Below are positions 58,301-64,000 of a stretch of 64,000 bases of DNA, piece after piece. The notes below the pieces were generated by a model, which saw only the letters and a list, made by a program, of their open reading frames with translations, ran no database searches and was not told the origin of the DNA. Every line of letters starts with the position of its first letter. Within the stretch, counting starts at the first letter, position 1. The translations under genes were made by a program, and so were the position numbers. Location: NCBI GenBank assembly GCA_021613375.1, contig CM038725.1, forward strand, positions 13,566,589 to 13,630,588, read 5' to 3'. Origin of the DNA: Megaleporinus macrocephalus. Its lineage: Eukaryota; Chordata; Actinopteri; Characiformes; Anostomidae.

Positions 58301-61300
58301 ATGATTCATTTTCTGCCAGAAATCTGTGTATCTTTACTGTTAATGAGAATCGATACAGTATCGCTAAACATAATATCCTGATATTTGATATTTTCGATAT
58401 TTTCTTACACCCCTATTAATAGGGCTATTTTTAAAATGTAAGGAGTAAAAAGTACAGATAATTGTGTGAAAATGTAAGGAGTAGAAGTAAAAAGTTGGCT
58501 GAAAAAAATTACTCTATTAAAGTATAAATAACCAAAATGTACTTCATTACTTGACACCTCTGGATGTTGCTGTGTTGGCCTTCCACTTCCATTCCACAGC
58601 TTAAGCAATCCAAACACAGCTTGGTTGATCAGCTACATTCGGAGGAGTGGGAAATCTCTGTAAATTAACAAATTCAACAGACATACAAACAAAAAATCCT
58701 TTATCCATTGTTGACGTTGCTGCAATATGATAGACAGAACTGGCAGCACATAAAGAAGACTCAGTAAAGGCACATGATGGAAGACTGCAGCAACTTTCAC
58801 AGTACTTTGTGTTGTTTTGCAGGCTGCTCGGAGCCGTCTTTATGTATTCAGAAAGCATGCTGTCTGTTTTGCAGGTGATTTTGCTGTCTGAGGGCTTGAG
58901 TTCACAGCTCTGCCGCAGTCAGGATGTGGGGAAAGCTCTTGATCCTCTAACACAGAGATTAAGGTATGCTCACCGAATGGCACTGCTAGTGATGTACGGT
59001 GGCTTGAATGCAAATGGTTCTCCTTATTTATCTCCTCCAGGCAAGTCACCACAGAGGCAGAGAAGCAAGTTTCGATACGTCTTTGAAGTAAACAGGGATA
59101 AAATTTAAGGGAAGGTTTTGCTCCAGATTGAAAGAAAACAGACTTTATTTGAATAAAACTGTAATCTTTGATTTATTTTTGACTCAAATCTGGTTTGAAG
59201 GGTCCTAATTCTGCATTTTCCTCACATCTTACTTTCAGAACTCTGTAAACTGTCTGCAGTGATAGCACCGGTCACATAACAAGTATATTCATAGTTGTGA
59301 CATCATATTGCAGCTAAGTTTTCATATGTTTGGGAGACTAAATGGCAAAAACATGACTCGTGGCCCAACATTCAGCACTCTGGCGAATATTCCCTCAGCC
59401 CTCCCCTCATGTCTTTACCGTCACCTTGGCTTCCTCTCACTCGCCGCAGCCGCTGCACCTGCTCTGTGTCAGCTCTTTAGCAAAAGTTGTACTGACAGCC
59501 GCCAGAGGCATGAGACTACACAGGCCCTTTAAAGACTGAGCAGGCTTTGTTTCTTCTTTTACTGATCGTAGATCAGCTCTAACTACCCAAATCCCTTTCA
59601 CTGGGTCAAAGGAGAAAAAACAGCGAAACAGTTCCCGGATCAGGTAAAGACAGGCTCTTTTCCTAGCCCCTCTGGGTAGGGTTAGGGCCACCGTACTCTT
59701 GCTGGATGTGGGCTGAAGCGATACGGTGCAGTTAATCCGCTCAGCTTGCCGCCTCTAAGTGCCTGTTATTGGGGCCTCTGATCCAATAATGACTGGGATT
59801 ATGGCACTTTGCTACCACATAATTTCATTTGCTTACACCCCGCAAAAGCGCATTCACGTCTTTACTCCCTGCTGACGGCTCGACGATCAGCAGAAACGGC
59901 CACGGCGCCTGAGAAATGGACCGGCCTCTTGGGGGGGGGAAAAAAAAACAATGAGAGGATGACACCGACTTGATTGTCCGGGACTGTCGTTTGACACGTT
60001 CGACATCCCAAGATTCAGACGCTCGATTGCTCTGCCATCTTTATCAGTGGACTAAGACAAATTCCTCTTCTGCTGTGAAGTGACTTATAGAGCAGAAGCA
60101 GTCTTTCCGAATAAACTCTGGAGAGAATAGTATTTGTAACGCTTCAGTTTGAAGGGGGTTATTTGAGTTCAGCAATTTTGGAACATAGTTTTAATTCTAA
60201 TGTTATAAATATAGTCGCACTCCAAAGAAAAACATCTACATATTTTAATTGCAGCAGCTGCTGTTTACATCGTATGACAATTATCTGATGATTGGACCAA
60301 TAGAAATGCTCTAAGATGGAAAAACTTCTGGTTCCACTGACTTACATTAAAAGTGAAGTAGGTTGTTCCCCACTCCTGTAAAGTTCCATTTTTGAAATAC
60401 TTGCTTTTCTTTAGATAGTGGTGATATTCAGTAAAGGATGCACAAATAAAATTCTTAGTATATTTTAAAATTTAGAAAAAAAGAGTTATTGACTTTATTC
60501 TGCTGTTGGTCACTCAGATCCAGATGAAACGGAGTAGAGTCAAACAGTCAAACAGTAGAGTAAAGAATTGCCCAATCTGATGATGTATCTAGAAGGTGGA
60601 AGGAATGCTTGTTAAAAAAAAACCCAAAAAAACAAACAAAAAAACTGTAACTGCTTAGGAGTAAAGGCGGAGTCTGGTGGTTATTGTTGTTGTTTTTGTT
60701 GTTGTTGTTGTTTGCTTTTTTTTTTCATCAGCTGGTGATTACAGAAGGAAGCTGGACATGTGGGGACAGTGAATATGTTATTGCAGACATATAAATGTAG
60801 AAACTGTCTACAAATCATATTTACAATGGAACTGATTACTCAAACATCAGAAGTAACTCATTAGATGAGGGGAACAGTAAACTAAACTCTGAAATTATCA
60901 AAACAGCTACCTTGCTATCTAAATAAAAGTCTGTTATTTGTGTTATTTTATGCTAAATAAGGACAGCATTGCTGTTTTCTTGTGTTTATTAGAATGTAGG
61001 TCAAGAACGATTGACATCACAGGGATCCCAGTTGTTGTATGAAAAATTAACATACTGCATTCTGGGTATTGTAGTAAAAGAGCTTTCATGAATGAAAGAT
61101 GAAGTGAATTCGAAAATCATCCCATAGCATGATAAATATAACAAACTGCTGGAATGACTTCATTCTAAACTATGAAAATTTTGATTTTATGAACAACTAA
61201 ATTAATTAGTAGATAATTATAGTTTAGTGAAGCCTTTATTTGTCATTTATACAGTATGGCTCATCAATTAAATTAAAATTTGTTAATTTTCAGATTGCTG

Positions 61301-63916
61301 CTGAGCTCTGGTACCGAAGCAGACGTGGTCATTACCCGGTCAGAACTCTCCCAGCTTGTGGAAAGGTGCGAGGATGTGAAGCAGAAGCTCCACATGAAGA
61401 ACAAGGTAGTGCTCAGTGCAGTAAGTGCTGTAGCCTTGTCCCTGCACACGGCTCTCGTAGTGCTGTGGGCTGAGGATGCAGCAGAACACCTGATGAAGTG
61501 AGATGAATTTAAAACACTCGTATGTAGTTTGGCAAAATCAAGTGTACACAGTTTTTCACCCTTAACCCTAAACATTGTCAATATTTATTACCTATGAACA
61601 TGAACAAAAACCACAAACACACAAGCTAAAGCTAAAGAAACATAGTTCAGATGGCAAACATGTTTTGGCTGATCAAAAGAAATATTTTTAAGGAGAAATT
61701 CGTGTAAATTAGATTATTTCCTGAGGTATAACTTTAAAGTTAAGGACTTTGGGAGCCAAGGGTTTATTTTATTGTGACTAAATCACTCAGGAAGCAAAAG
61801 AGTAAAGTGAGGTGATGTGTATTGTGCACTGATATGTCTGGCGCTGGGATTGTTGGTTGTTAGCAAACTAATATTCCAGTGTTTTTCAAACTAATCTATT
61901 GTATCTGCTCCAAATTCTTGATTATCTTAGATAATAATAATGTGTTGCCTATACTTACTCAGGACACCAGAACTGGCTTGAATATTTGTTGAAGTATTTG
62001 TTTAATGTTTTCCTTTGTTTTCTTATGTGGTGTACAAACACTCTTGTGGCTCATTTTTTACTTCTTTATACAAAGCACTACATCATTAAACCAGAAAAAA
62101 TATAGCAAGTACTTGAAAATGGAGGTGCTATAAAAATGATGTAAAACTTGGGTAATAATAGATGAAGCCTGAACACAGCCACGCTTGTTGTGTAGTGCCG
62201 CCCCTTGAATGAGTTGAATGAGCGTGTCCTCAGTCTTACATCCTCCTTGGGTAGAGACAGCAGGCTACTGTACTGGTGTAGCTGATTCCTGTAAGGCTTC
62301 ATACTAAATCTTTACTAATTTAGTAGAAAAAATCTTTTGGTAACTCAGTTGGCTGACCTTTTTAATAAATCAGCTAAAATGAATATAAAAACAAATGACT
62401 AAACAATGACTACCCACTGTCTAGTCATTTTAGTCCATTTTTAAGTCTGATTTGATCATATCTGATTAAAATTCATGATCAAGCCAAATTTCAGCTTCAT
62501 GGGATGTCGTTTGCTGCGTGGTGTGACGGGGGAAGCGATGCCCAATTTAACTGCCCAAGCGAGCTCCAACTGAGCTCCAACTGAGCCATCGGACAAGCAG
62601 ATGAATTACTAACATGCTCAAAAAACAGCTTGGGAGGAGTTCCCAAACCAGTTTCTCCTAAAAAAAACCCCACAAAATTAGTATTTGTGGTACCTACGTT
62701 TGCATATGGCAACTTTGCTTTGATTGACTGAATTGAATTGTGAGTTATAAACATGAGTAATAATAATAATTTTTTATTGTCTATGGGAAATGTAGGCTCC
62801 CTGGTTTTTAGTCTCAGTGGTTGTAGCTGGGTTTGTTAATGGCCAAATCTCAGATGGCTCTACATATTTGTTCAGTATGGAATTGTGGAAACATGGCTGA
62901 ATCTGAATGGCTGAAAATTCGAAATTCGTGTTGTGTACAGGAGTCACTGTTTTAATTCAACGTACAGGAAGCAGAGAGTCATTTGAGATTGACAGTTCTT
63001 TTTTTTTGCTCACAGCTTGTTGTTTTTGAGTGAAACAACTTATTTAAAAAGACTGCATGTCACGTGCAGTGTGAGCACCTATGTTGCATCACATCAGTTG
63101 GACTGAGCATTTTTGTAGTTGTTCAGACACTGTATGTCTGGCTCAAGGAAAAATCCAGTCAGACTAATTTTTCTCTTTATCTGACATAATGTCACAGCAC
63201 ATCAATCTCTCAGCGTCTTTGGGATGTCTGTCATAAAACAGATGTATATATGTGTCACTGTTCAGGCATATAGAAGCCAGTGGGCAGATGCTGAAGCAGT
63301 GGCTGCTATGATAAGTGTGTGTTTAGTGTTTTTTTCTGTTTTTTCTTAGAATAGGAGACTCCGTCTGTGGTGGATAGAGATTGCTGTATGGCTTTAACCT
63401 GTGTGGAACTCCACATACATTGTACTTCACTGTGGTACGAGAGGGTTCCCAGCCAGTTTTATTTTCTCGTTACAGGCGTCTATGATCTACAGATCTGAGG
63501 TTAGAGAACACAACCTTACCACCTCCATTACCAGTGTAGATGGATCTCCTACAAGCTCTAATAGTGTGTTACCCTGAGAGGTAGATTTGTCCTCTTGACT
63601 GATCTAGGATCTGTTCATCATCCCCCTATCTGTTCCCACCACCGTATTTCACTATTACCCTCCATTGCCTTTGTTGAATATAGGCCAATACGATGCCCAT
63701 CTCTCTCCCTCTCGTTCGCTCCCCTCTCCACCCTACAGATAATAACATGCCACAATGATAGAAAGTCCTGTTAAATAATAGGCAAGGTGTTATTACATGC
63801 TCTGTCATCTGCGTGCTCTGGGGGAGGATTTTGTATACCTGTCAGAATGAAAGAACGGTGTCTACGTTTTCTCGCTGTAGACGTCCCGTGCCGTGAACGT
63901 GCCGGAGACGCTCCTC
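55386..63916 (+). CDS. Coiled-coil protein, unidentified (5' and 3' incomplete)
   Basis: Exons 55386-55517, 57170-57219, 57331-57430, 58875-58963, 61294-61405 and probably 63881-63916 have consensus GT-AG sites. They join in one frame with phases 0, 2, 0, 2, 0, 0, which is unlikely by chance. The product starts MGLNRGKMLLDRSS, passes a Ser-rich stretch, then a strong coiled coil (KLEKENIKLKMQYEEL ... ILEEAKEEKFEERRVNMLKA, QVMQLERQVILLSEGLSSQ), a second helical part (SELSQLVERCEDVKQKLH) and TSRAVNVPETLL. No catalytic motif or membrane segment is seen. Heptads suggest a scaffold, perhaps centrosomal or cytoskeletal, but I do not recognise the family. The small last exon is least certain. The start may be upstream at 37709. 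Confidence 0.7.
57601..58562 (+). mobile_element. hAT-like element carrying a nested hAT MITE
   Basis: Termini are caaaggtgtcag and, inverted, ttgacacctctg. Flanking 8-mers gatgttac (57593-57600) and gatgttgc (58563-58570) match at 7/8. The element is collinear in reverse with 38728-39333 but is split by the insertion at 58029-58415. Confidence 0.8.
58029..58415. mobile_element. Nested hAT MITE
   Basis: It starts tagggctgtgtatgggcaag and ends ttttcttacaccccta, with inner 'ctagtggtcagagatttaaa' and 'aatctgtgtatc' shared with the copies at 15323-15679 (reverse) and 51060-51204. It interrupts the host element after 'aataggagtaacga'; the target duplication is not clearly preserved. Confidence 0.75.
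60203..60430 (+). mobile_element. MITE copy (family of 6407-7180)
   Basis: It contains 'caaagaaaaacatctacat', 'ggaccaatagaaatgctct', 'ttctggttccactgacttac' and 'ctcctgtaaagttcca'. It is uninterrupted at the site where the 6.4-kb copy holds a Tc1. Confidence 0.6.
61406..63880 (+). other. Non-coding stretch near the right edge
   Basis: Intron of the coiled-coil gene if the 63881 exon is real. AT-rich, with no exon or clear repeat recognised. Confidence 0.4.
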
Positions 63917-64000
63917 GTGAGTGGAGATGGAGCTCCTCTCATTCCTCTCCCGCTTCTTTTCATTTTCGTCCTTCCATTTTCCGCTCAGCCGGGGCCGCCG

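Overview
The window is vertebrate nuclear DNA, almost certainly from a teleost fish. It is AT-rich, with short exons, long introns, GT-AG splice sites and fish-type transposons (Tc1-like elements, hAT MITEs, a tRNA-type SINE, a LINE tail). The repeat mix resembles otophysan fishes (characins, catfishes, knifefishes), but that is an impression only. No prokaryotic, plasmid or viral genes were seen. The real proteins are split over exons, so nearly all long single-frame ORFs are chance or repeat-derived; the exception is the large second coding exon of myorg.

Three protein-coding genes lie in tandem on the + strand. (1) Positions 136-25785 hold the 3' four-fifths of mamdc2, a secreted MAM-domain extracellular matrix proteoglycan: the end of MAM1, complete MAM2-4 and the conserved acidic C-terminal tail. 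Eleven exons join in one frame, and one intron uses a GC donor. (2) Positions about 28140-36414 hold a complete myorg, a type II membrane GH31 glycosidase. It has a promoter with ZNF143-like and CLEAR/USF-type sites, a non-coding first exon, two coding exons and a long 3' UTR. (3) Positions 55386-63916 hold at least five, probably six, phase-compatible exons of a coiled-coil protein I cannot identify. It runs off the right edge, and its first exon may be at 37709-37744.

Introns and spacers carry most of the unusual structure. There is a 3.1-kb 21-bp minisatellite (about 18.48-21.60 kb) in a mamdc2 intron and two large foldback elements (10.8-11.6 and 13.8-14.5 kb). Two internally deleted Tc1 copies share a deletion, one of them inserted inside another MITE. 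Four hAT-type MITEs are present, one nested in another element. One hAT insertion sits just upstream of the myorg acceptor, and its target-site duplication contains the likely branch point. Decayed Tc1 transposase relics lie at 1.7-2.7 and 15.7-16.2 kb.

The three genes do not form an evident pathway; their adjacency reflects chromosomal order. I found no wholly new system. The best leads are the unidentified coiled-coil gene, the splice-created small ORF just upstream of myorg, the TE-duplicated branch point, and the heptapeptide-preserving minisatellite.
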